Below are positions 25,734 through 37,297 of a stretch of 64,000 nt of DNA, piece by piece. The position numbers and the translations under genes are program-made. The notes under the pieces were generated by a model that was given only the letters and a program-made list of their open reading frames with translations, was not told where the DNA came from and did no database searches. Source of the DNA: Pseudomonas viridiflava (GTDB lineage Bacteria; Pseudomonadota; Gammaproteobacteria; Pseudomonadales; Pseudomonadaceae); assembly GCF_900573885.1 (NCBI RefSeq), contig NZ_UPSE01000453.1, positions 434,001 to 498,000 of the forward strand. Direction: 5' to 3'. Position 1 is the first letter of the stretch. The number at the start of each line of letters is the position of its first letter.

Positions 25734-26104
25734 GGTCTCCTTCGGCGCTGCCAGTGCAACGCGCGGCCGTTGAAAGTGCTCGCAGAGTAGCCGCAACAGA
25801 CGGTGTTTTTGGCCGTTATCAGCCTAGCGAATGGAGCGTAAAGGCGTTGGCGAATGACTTGTCAGTCAGGGCCTCTGGCATTGGTACTTTGGGGCGACTG
25901 ACCGGGCAACGGCGACAGCAGAACTCATACTTTTGAGTGTTTTGGAAACGAGGTTTCGCCGTTTTCTGCACTGCTGCGCTCCGGCACACGTGAGAGTGAT
26001 TCCTAACGACCCAATCGCCTCGGCGCAGGGTTGCCGACTGAATTGCCTTCACCCATAAAAAAGCCCCGCAAACGCGGGGCTCGGGCCTTCACGGCAAAGC
26101 GCTG
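25734..26104. other. 371-base intergenic region between hemH and the MFS gene
   Basis: No supported gene. A 77-codon minus-strand frame (25819-26052) containing several Cys and CRRCPVSRPKVPMPEAL is open but lacks a clear ribosome-binding site; it may be a remnant or a repeated non-coding element. The hemH terminator lies at 26055-26081. Confidence 0.6.
26055..26081 (-). terminator. Terminator in front of the region upstream of hemH's stop
   Basis: On the minus strand AGCCCCGC, loop GTTT and GCGGGGCT are followed by six T residues. It lies 23 bases beyond the hemH stop. Confidence 0.88.
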
Positions 26105-27145
26105 TTACGATTTCAACGGGTTTCCAAGCCCTGCCGGTGCGTTTTCACACAACCCGGTAAGCGCTTCGACCCACTGCGGGTGATCGTTCACACACGGCAC
26201 CAACACCAGTTCCTCGCCGCCGGCCTCCTTGAACTGCTCCTCGCCACGAATGCCGATTTCCTCAAGGGTTTCGATGCAGTCGGAAACGAACGCCGGGCAC
26301 ATCACCAGCAGCTTTTTCACACCCTGCTTGCCGAGTTCGTCGAGCCGCGCTTCGGTGTACGGCTCAATCCATTTATTGGCGCCCAGGCGTGACTGGAACG
26401 ACACCGACCACTGCCCCGGTTTCAGCCCCATGCGTTCGGCAAAGGCTTCGGCGCTGCGCTGGCACTGGCTGCGGTAACAGAACGCCATGATCTCGTCGCT
26501 GACGCCCTTGCTGTCTGGTGCGCGCAAGTCGTGCTTGGGATTACGCACCAGCTTGCGGATATGGCTTTCCGGCAAACCGTGAAAGCTCAGCAACAAGTGA
26601 TCGAAACCCTGTTCCAGATAAGGCTTGGCGCTGGCCACCAAGGCATCGATATAAGTCGGCTCCGCATAAAACGGCCGCAACGTGGCAAATTCCAGGGCCA
26701 GCTTGTGCTCGCTTACCACACGCTTGGCTTCTTCAATAACGGTAGTGACGGTGCTGTCAGCGAACTGCGGATACAACGGCGCCAGCGTCACTTTCTTGAT
26801 GCCCTGCTTGGCCAGGCGCGTCAGCACGTTTTCCAGAGACGGCTCGCCATAGCGCATGGCCAATTCGACCGGGCCGTGTTTCCAGCTGTTTTTCATCGCT
26901 GCTTGCAGGCGCTGGCTGAGAACAATCAACGGCGAGCCGCCTTCCCACCAGATAGAGCCATAGGCTTCAGCGGACGCTTCAGGTCGCTTGATCAGAATGA
27001 GCGACACCAGCAACCGGCGGATCGGCCACGGCAGGTCGATTACGTACGGGTCCATCAGAAACTGATTGAGGTAGCTGCGTACATCGGCCACCTGCGGCGA
27101 GGCCGGTGAGCCAAGGTTGACCAGAAGCAAGGCGTGATCGGTCAT
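26105..27145 (-). CDS. hemH: Ferrochelatase HemH
   Basis: The 346-residue protein is a full-length ferrochelatase: [20 protein letters not shown] at the N-terminus, the catalytic His region [52 protein letters not shown] and the C-terminal [18 protein letters not shown]. It inserts ferrous iron into protoporphyrin IX at the end of haem synthesis, at the inner face of the membrane. It is divergent from the FAD-dependent oxidoreductase across a 354-base region and ends in a strong terminator. Confidence 0.96.
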   Translation of the reverse strand: MTDHALLLVNLGSPASPQVADVRSYLNQFLMDPYVIDLPWPIRRLLVSLILIKRPEASAEAYGSIWWEGGSPLIVLSQRLQAAMKNSWKHGPVELAMRYGEPSLENVLTRLAKQGIKKVTLAPLYPQFADSTVTTVIEEAKRVVSEHKLALEFATLRPFYAEPTYIDALVASAKPYLEQGFDHLLLSFHGLPESHIRKLVRNPKHDLRAPDSKGVSDEIMAFCYRSQCQRSAEAFAERMGLKPGQWSVSFQSRLGANKWIEPYTEARLDELGKQGVKKLLVMCPAFVSDCIETLEEIGIRGEEQFKEAGGEELVLVPCVNDHPQWVEALTGLCENAPAGLGNPLKS

Positions 27146-28486
<1,341 letters not shown>

Positions 28487-28490
28487 GGCG

Positions 28491-28530
28491 CGTTGGGCAT
28501 GTTGGGCTTCGTGCCTCAACCCAACCTACG
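28491..28530. repeat. Palindromic repeat, TTGGGCTTCGC...AACCTACG family (extended)
   Basis: CGTTGGGCATGTTGGGCTTC is followed by GTGCCTCAACCCAACCTACG. The GTTGGGC unit is doubled on the left compared with the other copies. Confidence 0.7.
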
Positions 28531-28550
28531 GAAATGCATTGGTGCGCACA

Positions 28551-28580
28551 AAAAAAGGAGCCTCGCGGCTCCTTTCTTTT
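28551..28580. terminator. Bidirectional terminator between the FAD oxidoreductase and aapP
   Basis: A 9-bp stem AAAGGAGCC/GGCTCCTTT with loop TCGC (28554-28575) has an A run before and T-rich sequence after it, and serves two convergent genes. Confidence 0.85.
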
Positions 28581-28596
28581 TCTAACCCATCACCTG

Positions 28597-29361
28597 CTAG
28601 TGCAGGATCTGGCTCAGGAACAGCTTGGTACGGTCGCTTTGCGGGTTGTCGAAGAAGTCGTTGGGTGCGGCTTGTTCAACGATCTCGCCTTTGTCCATGA
28701 AGATCACGCGGTTGGCCACGGTGCGGGCAAAGCCCATTTCGTGGGTTACGCAGAGCATGGTCATGCCGTCTTCGGCCAGGCCGATCATGGTGTCGAGCAC
28801 CTCTTTCACCATCTCGGGGTCGAGGGCGGAAGTGGGTTCGTCGAACAACATGATTTTCGGCTTCATGCACAGGGCACGGGCGATAGCTACACGCTGTTGC
28901 TGACCGCCCGAGAGCTGGCCTGGGTATTTATGCGCCTGCTCCGGAATGCGTACGCGCTCCAGGTAATGCATGGCGATTTCTTCGGCCTGACGCTTGGGCA
29001 TTTTGCGGACCCACATCGGAGCCAGGGTGCAGTTCTGCAGAATGGTCAGGTGCGGGAAGAGGTTGAAGTGCTGAAACACCATGCCAACTTCGCGGCGGAT
29101 CGCTTCGATCTGCTTGAGGTCGTTGGTCAGTTCCACGCCGTCAACGACGATGCGGCCCTGCTGGTGTTCTTCCAGGCGGTTGAGGCAACGAATGGTGGTC
29201 GATTTGCCCGAGCCCGATGGCCCGCACAGCACGATACGCTCGCCCTGTTGCACGTTCAGGTTGATGTCTTTGAGTACGTGAAACTGGCCGTACCATTTGT
29301 TCACGCCCTGCATTTGGATAATGCCTTCAGGGCTCACAGGCTGTTTGATCGCTTCGCTCAT
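28597..29361 (-). CDS. aapP: General L-amino-acid ABC transporter ATP-binding protein AapP
   Basis: The 254-residue ATPase has Walker [10 protein letters not shown], the signature [15 protein letters not shown] and Walker [15 protein letters not shown]. It is a polar-amino-acid ABC ATPase. It is the last gene of the aapJQMP operon, starting 11 bases after aapM, and powers uptake of amino acids with the AapQM permease. Gene order and protein lengths match the aap/bzt systems. Confidence 0.93.
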   Translation of the reverse strand: MSEAIKQPVSPEGIIQMQGVNKWYGQFHVLKDINLNVQQGERIVLCGPSGSGKSTTIRCLNRLEEHQQGRIVVDGVELTNDLKQIEAIRREVGMVFQHFNLFPHLTILQNCTLAPMWVRKMPKRQAEEIAMHYLERVRIPEQAHKYPGQLSGGQQQRVAIARALCMKPKIMLFDEPTSALDPEMVKEVLDTMIGLAEDGMTMLCVTHEMGFARTVANRVIFMDKGEIVEQAAPNDFFDNPQSDRTKLFLSQILH

Positions 29362-29372
29362 TTAATCGACTC

Positions 29373-30470
29373 CTAACGCTTGTGGCCTGTGTCCAGCTTG
29401 CGCTCCAGATGCATGGAGTAGCGGGACATACCGAAACAGAAAATCCAGAAGACCAGGGCTGCAAACACGTAGCCCTCGGTGGCCATGCCCAACCACGCTG
29501 GGTCGGCGGCCGCTTGTTTGACGCTGTTGAGCAGGTCGAACAGGCCGATGATGATCACCAGGCTGGTGTCTTTGAACAGGGCGATGAAGGTGTTCACGAT
29601 GCCGGGAATCACCATCTTCAGGGCTTGCGGCAGAATCACCAGGCCCATGCTGCGCCAGTAGCCAAGGCCCATTGCAGCGGCCGCTTCGTACTGACCTTTG
29701 GGAATGGCTTGCAGGCCACCGCGCACCACTTCGGCCACGTAGGCCGACTGGAACAGGATGACGCCGATCAGTGCCCGCAGCAGCTTGTCGAAGCTCATGC
29801 CTTCAGGCAGGAACAACGGCAGCATCACCGACGACATGAACAGCACGGTAATCAACGGCACGCCGCGCCAGAATTCGATAAAGGTCACGCAGACCACTCG
29901 AATAGCCGGCATGTTCGAGCGCCGTCCCAGCGCCAGCACAATACCCAGCGGCAACGCACCGGCAATACCGACAGTGGCGATTACCAGCGTCAGCATCAGG
30001 CCGCCCCAACGGCTGGTAGGCACGGTTTCCAGGCCGAAATAACCGCCGTGCAGCAGCCAGAAGGCCACCAGCGGATACACGATCAGAAAGCCGATGCCGT
30101 AGGCAGCTTTGCGCGGGAACTTACTGATGAACAACGGCGCCACGCCAATGATCGCCAGCCATACGGTGGCATCCACACGCCAGCGCAATTCGGTGGGGTA
30201 GAAGCCGTACATGAACTGACCGAAACGCTGTTGGATAAACACCCAGCAGGCGCCTTCCTTGGTGCAGTCAGCGCGGGTGGTGCCGATCCAGTTGGCGTCG
30301 AACAGCGTCCAGTTCAGAAGCGGTGGCACGATCAACCAGATCAGGTACACGGCGAACAATGTCAGCAGCGTATTGAGCCAGTTGGAGAACAGATTGCTCC
30401 GCATCCACGCCACTACGCCGACGCTTTTGCGCGGCGGTGGCATGTCGGGTTTGAAAGTATGAGTCGTCAT
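29373..30470 (-). CDS. aapM: General L-amino-acid ABC transporter permease AapM
   Basis: The 365-residue inner-membrane permease has about eight helices. Its C-terminal part has the histidine/glutamate-type permease fold with the coupling segment (EVVRGGLQAIPKGQYEAAAA, then LPQALKMVIPGIVNTFIAL). A long N-terminal part with extra helices is typical of AapM/BztC. It pairs with AapQ. It lies 10 bases after aapQ and 11 bases before aapP. Confidence 0.92.
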   Translation of the reverse strand: MTTHTFKPDMPPPRKSVGVVAWMRSNLFSNWLNTLLTLFAVYLIWLIVPPLLNWTLFDANWIGTTRADCTKEGACWVFIQQRFGQFMYGFYPTELRWRVDATVWLAIIGVAPLFISKFPRKAAYGIGFLIVYPLVAFWLLHGGYFGLETVPTSRWGGLMLTLVIATVGIAGALPLGIVLALGRRSNMPAIRVVCVTFIEFWRGVPLITVLFMSSVMLPLFLPEGMSFDKLLRALIGVILFQSAYVAEVVRGGLQAIPKGQYEAAAAMGLGYWRSMGLVILPQALKMVIPGIVNTFIALFKDTSLVIIIGLFDLLNSVKQAAADPAWLGMATEGYVFAALVFWIFCFGMSRYSMHLERKLDTGHKR

Positions 30471-30480
30471 GCGCCTTTCC

Positions 30481-31659
30481 TCACCGCTCGATCAACGCAA
30501 TGCGCTTGTTGTACCAGTTCATCAGCAGGGAAATGCTGATGCTGATGGCCAAGTACACGCTCATGGTGATGGCAATTACTTCGATGGCCTGTCCGGTCTG
30601 GTTGAGCACCGTGCCGGCAAACAGCGAAACCATGTCGGGGTAGCCGATACCGGCTGCCAACGAGGAGTTTTTCGCCAGGTTCAGGTATTGGCTGGTCAGC
30701 GGCGGAATGATCACGCGCATGGCTTGCGGGATGATCACTTTGCGCAGCGTCGGACCGTTGCGCAGGCCCAGGGAGTGGGCTGCTTCGGTCTGGCCATGGC
30801 TCACCGACTTGATGCCCGAACGCACGATTTCCGCGATAAACGCGGCGGTGTATGCGGTCAGGGCGATGGTCAGTGCCAGCAGCTCGGGAATCATTACCCA
30901 GCCGCCCACGAAGTTGAAACCTTTGAGAGCCGGTGCAACCCAGTGCAGAGGTGCACCGAAAATCAGCACGCTCAGGGCGGGAATCACCAGCATGATCGCC
31001 AGGCCGGCCCAGAACTTGTGGAACGGCACGCCTGTGGCTTCAAAGCGCTTGTTGGCCCAACGCACCATCAGTGCGGTGCCGACAATGGCCAGCAGCAGCG
31101 CCACGGCAAAGGCGACAAAGCCATCGGCCATGGTGCCTTCAGGCATGTACAGACCACGGTTACTGAGGAAGAAACTGTCGGCGATATTCAGGCTGTTGCG
31201 CGGCCCCGGCAGCGGCAGCAACACCGCGAAGTACCAGAACAGAATCTGCAGCAGCGGCGGAATATTACGGAAGGTCTCGATATAAACAGTTGCCAGCTTG
31301 CTGACCATCCAGTTGGACGACAGCCGCGCCACACCGAGTATAAAGCCCAGAATCGTGGCAAACACGATACCGATGGCCGATACCAGCAAGGTGTTCAGCA
31401 GACCGATCACAAACACCCGTGCGTAGGTGTCCGACTCGGTGTAGCTGATCAGGTGCTGGGCGATGCCGAAGCCGGCACTGTTTTCCAGAAAGCCAAAACC
31501 CGAGGTAATGCCTCGGTGTTGCAGGTTGGTTTGCGTGTTGTCGAACAGAAACCAGCCCATTGAGACCACCGCCACAATGGTGATGATCTGAAATAGCCAG
31601 GCACGGAAGCGCGGGTCGCTTAGCGAAAAGCCCCGTGAAGTGCCGATTTGATTTTGCAT
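30481..31659 (-). CDS. aapQ: General L-amino-acid ABC transporter permease AapQ
   Basis: The 392-residue permease contains the EIVRSGIKSVSHGQTEAAHS coupling motif and PQAMRVIIPPLTSQYLNL, with a long extracytoplasmic loop typical of AapQ/BztB. The ATG at 31659 (MQNQIGTSRGFSLSDPRFRAW) is chosen because homologues begin this way; the frame is open to 31713 but that runs through a hairpin. It lies 107 bases after aapJ, a gap holding a stem-loop likely to lower expression of the permease genes relative to the binding protein. Confidence 0.92.
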   Translation of the reverse strand: MQNQIGTSRGFSLSDPRFRAWLFQIITIVAVVSMGWFLFDNTQTNLQHRGITSGFGFLENSAGFGIAQHLISYTESDTYARVFVIGLLNTLLVSAIGIVFATILGFILGVARLSSNWMVSKLATVYIETFRNIPPLLQILFWYFAVLLPLPGPRNSLNIADSFFLSNRGLYMPEGTMADGFVAFAVALLLAIVGTALMVRWANKRFEATGVPFHKFWAGLAIMLVIPALSVLIFGAPLHWVAPALKGFNFVGGWVMIPELLALTIALTAYTAAFIAEIVRSGIKSVSHGQTEAAHSLGLRNGPTLRKVIIPQAMRVIIPPLTSQYLNLAKNSSLAAGIGYPDMVSLFAGTVLNQTGQAIEVIAITMSVYLAISISISLLMNWYNKRIALIER

Positions 31660-31689
31660 GGAGTGAGTGCCCCAGGAACGTTGAAACGG

Positions 31690-31722
31690 AAAAGCCCAGT
31701 GACCGCAAAGCAATCACTGGGC
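31690..31722 (-). terminator. Intercistronic stem-loop between aapJ and aapQ (partial terminator)
   Basis: On the minus strand GCCCAGTGA pairs with TCACTGGGC around an 11-base loop and is followed by only TTTT. Such hairpins stabilise the binding-protein message and let a fraction of polymerase read on. Confidence 0.7.
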
Positions 31723-31766
31723 CGTCCATCTGGCCGGGCGCACCCGGTCAGACGGCTAACAGCCTG

Positions 31767-32795
31767 TTAGCGCACTGGTGGTGCGTAGTGCAGGCCGCCT
31801 TTGTTCCACAGAGCGTTAAGGCCACGCTCGATTTTCAGCTCGCTGCCCGCACCGACGTTGCGGTCGAACACTTCGCCGTAGTTACCCACTTGCTTGATGA
31901 TCTGTACTGCCCAGTCTTTCGGCAGTTTCAGGTCTTTGCCGTATTCGCCGTCAGCACCCAGAAGACGCAGAACGTCCGGGTTTTTGCTGCCTTTGGCTTC
32001 GGCTTCAACGTTCTTCGAGGTCACGCCTGCTTCTTCAGCGTTGAGCATGGCGAACAGGGTCCACTTGACGATGCTGAACCACTCTTCGTCGCCTTTACGT
32101 ACGACCGGGCCCAGAGGCTCTTTGGAAATTACTTCCGGCAGAACCACGTAGTCGTTCGGTTGGGCCAGCTTGATGCGCTGAGCGTAGAGCTGCGACTGGT
32201 CGGAGGTCAGCACGTCGCAACGGCTGGCTTCAAGCGACTTGGCGCTTTCGTCAGAGGTGTCGAAGGTGATGGGGGTGTATTTCAGACCGTTCGAACGGAA
32301 GTAGTCGGACACGTTCAGTTCGGTAGTGGTACCGGCCTGGATGCAGATGGTCGCGCCGTCGAGTTCCTTGGCGCTGGAAACGCCGAGCTTCTTGTTAACC
32401 AGGAAGCCGATACCGTCGTAGTAAGTTACGCCGGTGAATACCAGGCCCATGCCCGCGTCGCGGGAGCTGGTCCAGGTGGTGTTACGCGACAGCATGTCAA
32501 CTTCGCCGGACTGGATCGCGGTGAAGCGTTCCTTGGCGGTCAACGGGCTGTATTTCACTTTCGATGCATCGCCCAACACGGCAGCAGCAACACCGCGGCA
32601 GATATCAACGTCGATACCCTGATAGTTACCCTTGGCATCTGGAACCGAGAAGCCCGGCAGACCGTCACTTACACCGCACTGAACGAAGCCTTGTTTCTTG
32701 ACCTTATCCAGAGTCGCGCCCGCTTGAGCGAAGCCGCTTGCGCCAAGAATGGTCGCTGCGGTCAGGATAGCCAGGGTGGATTTCACCATCTTCAT
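31767..32795 (-). CDS. aapJ: Amino-acid ABC transporter substrate-binding protein AapJ
   Basis: The 342-residue periplasmic protein has a signal peptide (MKMVKSTLAILTAATILGAS, then GFAQA) and the SBP_bac_3 signature GFSVPDAKGNYQGIDVDICR. It binds a broad range of L-amino acids and delivers them to AapQM. The ATG at 32795 has a perfect GGAGG 5 bases upstream; a second ATG at 32789 is possible. It is the first gene of aapJQMP. An ACAACAACAG stretch just before the ribosome-binding site is a near-match to the Hfq/Crc motif. Confidence 0.94.
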   Translation of the reverse strand: MKMVKSTLAILTAATILGASGFAQAGATLDKVKKQGFVQCGVSDGLPGFSVPDAKGNYQGIDVDICRGVAAAVLGDASKVKYSPLTAKERFTAIQSGEVDMLSRNTTWTSSRDAGMGLVFTGVTYYDGIGFLVNKKLGVSSAKELDGATICIQAGTTTELNVSDYFRSNGLKYTPITFDTSDESAKSLEASRCDVLTSDQSQLYAQRIKLAQPNDYVVLPEVISKEPLGPVVRKGDEEWFSIVKWTLFAMLNAEEAGVTSKNVEAEAKGSKNPDVLRLLGADGEYGKDLKLPKDWAVQIIKQVGNYGEVFDRNVGAGSELKIERGLNALWNKGGLHYAPPVR

Positions 32796-33995
<1,200 letters not shown>

Positions 33996-34022
33996 AACCC
34001 GCACAGCAGAAAAGGTCCGCAC

Positions 34023-35948
34023 ATGAACCAAGCCGTTGTTCATCAACCCGCGCAAGTACCCGCTATCGCTTCGTTGCGCGACACCCTGGCGATTGAACAG
34101 ATCGCGCTGCAAGACCGCGACATGGCGCCCAGCACCTACGCCGTGTTGCAACGCAGCGCGGCACGCAATCCGAACGCCACGGCGCTGACCTTTCTGCTGC
34201 AGGGCAACCACGAAGAACAACCGTACCGCCTGAGTTACGGCGAGCTGTTCGCCAAGGTCACGCAAACGGCCAACGCGCTGCACCGCCTGGGCGTGCGACC
34301 CGGCAAAGCGGTGTCGTTCCTGCTGCCGAATCTGCCCCATACACATTTCACCTTGTGGGGCGGCGAGGCGGCGGGCGTGGTCAACGCTATCAATCCATTG
34401 CTCGACAGCGAGCACATCGCCGAGCTTATTCGCGCCTCGGATTCCGAAGTGCTGGTAACCCTGGCACCCTTCCCCGGCACCGACCTGTGGGACAAGGTGG
34501 CTGGTCTGCGCGAGCATCTGCCGGAGCTCAAGCACATCGTTACGGTGGACATGGCCAATTACCTGCCTGAGCCACAACGCAGCGGCATCAAGGCCCAGCG
34601 CGGCGGCTTGCCGGCTGGCGTACTCGACTTCGATGAATTGATCGCGGCCTGCCCCGACGATCACCTGGAAAGCGGCCGCGTCATCAGCCCGGACGACATC
34701 GCCTCGTACTTCCACACCGGCGGCACCACCGGCACGCCCAAGCTGGCGCCGCACACCCACCGCAACGAAGTGGCGATGGCGATGATTCTGGCGTTCGCCA
34801 TCGATCTGCATGCCAGCGACGTCACCCTGTGCGGCTTGCCGCTGTTTCACGTGAATGGCGTGATGGTCACCGGCCTGGCGCCATTTTATGTAGGCGCCGA
34901 GGTGCTGCTGGCCACGCCTCAGGGGTATCGCAACCCGAGCCTGATTCAGAATTTCTGGAAAATCATCGAGCGCTATCGCGTCAGTTTTTTCAGCGGCGTA
35001 CCGACCATTTACGCCGGCCTGCTGCAGGTGCCAAGCACCGGTCACGATCTTTCCAGCTTGCGTTACGCGCTGTGTGGCGCGGCGCCAATGCCGGTCGAAC
35101 TGATCCGCCAGTTTGAAAGCAAAACCGGCCTGAAGCTCATTGAAGGCTACGGCCTTACCGAAGGTACATGCGGCACTTGCGGCAACCCGCCGGCAGGCGA
35201 AAGTCGCCCCGGCTCCATCGGCATTCGCATGCCGTACTGCGAGGTGAAAATCGCCATGCTCGACGAGCAAGGCAACTACCTGCGCGACGCCGCCGAAAAT
35301 GAAATTGGCAACCTGGTGCTACGCGGCATCACCGTGTTCAACGGCTATCTGCAGGCCGAAAAGAACAAAGGCATCTGGGTAGACGGAGACTGGTTCAACA
35401 CTGGTGATCTGGGCCGTATCGATGCGGACGGCTTCATCTGGCTAACCGGGCGCAGCAAGGATCTGATCATTCGAGGCGGCCACAACATCGACCCGCAGAT
35501 GATTGAAGAAGCCCTGCACAAACATCCGGCAGTAGCGCTGGCAGCTGCGGTCGGCAAACCGTGCGCCAAAGCCGGCGAGCTGCCGGTGGTGTATGTGCAA
35601 CTGGTGCCAGGCGCGAGCGCAACCGCCGAGCAATTGCTCACCCACGCTGCGGCTCAAATTCCTGAACGCGCTGCCGTGCCCAAGGACGTGTGGATCATCG
35701 ACGCCATTCCACTCACTGCCGTGGGCAAAACCTTCAAACCCACGCTTCGTTATGACGCCATCCGTCGGGTATTTGAAGCCGACCTACGGCATATAGATCC
35801 GCAGGTGCGCGTTGAAGTGGAAGCCCATGACAGCCACGGCCAATTGGCACGGGTGTACCTGCAAGAGCCAGATGCGGCGCGCCGTGCAGCCGTGGACGAG
35901 TGCCTGGCCGGCTACGCTGTTCGATACGAGGTAGTCGCCGCCGCCTGA
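34023..35948 (+). CDS. Acyl-CoA synthetase (AMP-dependent ligase)
   Basis: The 641-residue protein has the adenylate-forming signature YFHTGGTTGTPKLAPHTH, the core motif GYGLTEGTCGTC, WFNTGDLGRIDADGFIWLTGR and the hinge IIRGGHNIDPQMIEEAL. The catalytic Lys region is VGKTFKPTLRYD near the C-terminus. A 70-residue tail after it is longer than in many acyl-CoA ligases. It activates a fatty or other carboxylic acid with ATP and CoA. Co-transcription with the upstream carboxylesterase suggests that the esterase releases the acid which this enzyme activates; the chain-length preference is unknown. Confidence 0.9.
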   Translation: MNQAVVHQPAQVPAIASLRDTLAIEQIALQDRDMAPSTYAVLQRSAARNPNATALTFLLQGNHEEQPYRLSYGELFAKVTQTANALHRLGVRPGKAVSFLLPNLPHTHFTLWGGEAAGVVNAINPLLDSEHIAELIRASDSEVLVTLAPFPGTDLWDKVAGLREHLPELKHIVTVDMANYLPEPQRSGIKAQRGGLPAGVLDFDELIAACPDDHLESGRVISPDDIASYFHTGGTTGTPKLAPHTHRNEVAMAMILAFAIDLHASDVTLCGLPLFHVNGVMVTGLAPFYVGAEVLLATPQGYRNPSLIQNFWKIIERYRVSFFSGVPTIYAGLLQVPSTGHDLSSLRYALCGAAPMPVELIRQFESKTGLKLIEGYGLTEGTCGTCGNPPAGESRPGSIGIRMPYCEVKIAMLDEQGNYLRDAAENEIGNLVLRGITVFNGYLQAEKNKGIWVDGDWFNTGDLGRIDADGFIWLTGRSKDLIIRGGHNIDPQMIEEALHKHPAVALAAAVGKPCAKAGELPVVYVQLVPGASATAEQLLTHAAAQIPERAAVPKDVWIIDAIPLTAVGKTFKPTLRYDAIRRVFEADLRHIDPQVRVEVEAHDSHGQLARVYLQEPDAARRAAVDECLAGYAVRYEVVAAA

Positions 35949-36009
35949 CGCTACCTGCAAATACAGTGAACGGAAAAATCGGTAGCACACTCAGAATTAT
36001 TGCCGGGCT

Positions 36010-36055
36010 GTGAACCGCTGAGCAGCACAGTGCTGCCGTGCCAGCTATGGTTCAC
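36010..36055. promoter_or_regulatory. Nested inverted repeats upstream of the cNMP-GGDEF gene
   Basis: An outer pair GTGAACC (36010-36016)/GGTTCAC (36049-36055) encloses an inner pair GCAGCAC (36022-36028)/GTGCTGC (36030-36036). It could be an operator or a folded leader; no factor is known. Confidence 0.35.
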
Positions 36056-36238
36056 CTGAGTCGTTACCAACCTGTCAGTCGGTGAAATGCCAGTTGATGG
36101 CGCAGCGAACATGATGATCGTCTGCGTCAGCCACGGCTTCGCCAAGGGAGGTTCAGCTAATCGGGTTTTCGCACTTACACAAGGATGCGTCGCGATGCCA
36201 TTCCCTATTGTTCACACACACGGAACGCTTCAATTGCG

Positions 36239-37177
36239 ATGAAAAACGCGCAGTGGCAGGCCGACCTGCATACCATCCATGACATGCGCCTGTTCCAGAA
36301 TGTCGCTGCCCATAACCTGGGCCGCTTGCTGGAAAAGTTTCATGCCTTCGAACTGGACGCTGAGGAAGTGCTCCTCTCCCCGTTCGACCGCAATCAGCAT
36401 CTGTACGTGTTGCTTGAAGGCGAACTCAAAGTATTCCTCGGCTCGCTGGAAAACCCGGCGGTCACCACGCTGCAGCCCGGCGAGTGCGTCGGGGAAATCA
36501 GCTTTATCGACAACGATCATCCATCTGCCTATGTGGTGGCGGCCGGTCGCTGCCTGGTGCTGCGCTTGCATCGGGAGTCGCTGTTCAGCCTGTTCGCCCA
36601 ATCGCCGGAGCTGATGCAGAACCTGCTGCAGCTGCTGTGCGAGCGCGTGCGCCAAGGCAACCAGATCATTATCGACAGTGAGCAGAACGCTAACGTCGAC
36701 ACCCTCACCGGCGCCTTCAACCGGCGCTGGCTGGAACATATCTTCGAACGGGAAAACACCCGCTGCGCCTTCAATGGCCAGCCGATGTGCCTGTTGATGC
36801 TCGACGTCGACCACTTCAAGTCTTACAACGACAACCACGGCCACCTGGCCGGCGACTACGCGTTGTGCCTGGTGGCCCATACCCTGCGCAACCAGCTTCG
36901 CCCTAAAGACAGCCTGACCCGCTATGGCGGCGAAGAGTTCGTGATTTTGCTGCCCGAAATGGATGCCGACGAAGCCCGTGCCATTGGCGAACGGCTGCGC
37001 GTGGCGCTGGAACAGGTGACCTCGTTCTACTCGCCGGTGGGCGTGCTGCCCGGAGTGACGATGTCTATCGGTCTGGCCGAGATGCGCGCCAACGACACCC
37101 TGCAGAGTCTGATCGCGCGAGCGGACAGCGCGCTGTATCAAGCCAAGCAACAGGGGCGTAATTGTCTGTGTGGGTGA
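36239..37177 (+). CDS. Cyclic-nucleotide-binding domain diguanylate cyclase
   Basis: The 312-residue soluble protein joins an N-terminal CAP-type cyclic-nucleotide-binding domain (about residues 15-135: FQNVAAHNLGRLLEKF, LYVLLEGELKVFLGS, PGECVGEISFIDNDHPSAYV) to a C-terminal GGDEF domain. The active-site motif is GGEEF at residues 230-234, a catalytically competent variant, preceded by LTGAFNRRWLEH and LDVDHFKSYNDNHGH. There is no DNA-binding helix-turn-helix. It should make cyclic-di-GMP under control of another nucleotide or a bound effector. The start at 36239 gives a domain-complete protein; an ATG at 36185 in frame adds 18 residues. Confidence 0.88.
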   Translation: MKNAQWQADLHTIHDMRLFQNVAAHNLGRLLEKFHAFELDAEEVLLSPFDRNQHLYVLLEGELKVFLGSLENPAVTTLQPGECVGEISFIDNDHPSAYVVAAGRCLVLRLHRESLFSLFAQSPELMQNLLQLLCERVRQGNQIIIDSEQNANVDTLTGAFNRRWLEHIFERENTRCAFNGQPMCLLMLDVDHFKSYNDNHGHLAGDYALCLVAHTLRNQLRPKDSLTRYGGEEFVILLPEMDADEARAIGERLRVALEQVTSFYSPVGVLPGVTMSIGLAEMRANDTLQSLIARADSALYQAKQQGRNCLCG

Positions 37178-37204
37178 GCCGAGGTCGCGATAGGGCCTCA
37201 AGAA

Positions 37205-37230
37205 CATCGCGGCTAAAGCCGCTCCCACAG
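37205..37230. repeat. Single REP element (GGAGCGGCTTTAGCCGCGATG family)
   Basis: CATCGCGGCTAAAGCCGCTC followed by CCACAG, one arm only, 28 bases after the cNMP-GGDEF stop. Confidence 0.8.
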
Positions 37231-37253
37231 AAGAGCGCGCTGTGCGCATAAAA

Positions 37254-37279
37254 AAAGCCCGGCTAATCAGCCGGGCTTT
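37254..37279. terminator. Bidirectional terminator between the cNMP-GGDEF and yajG genes
   Basis: An 11-bp perfect stem AAAGCCCGGCT/AGCCGGGCTTT with loop AATC. On the minus strand it is followed by a run of T, so it mainly serves yajG. Confidence 0.88.
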
Positions 37280-37297
37280 GTCATTTCAGCGCCAACC

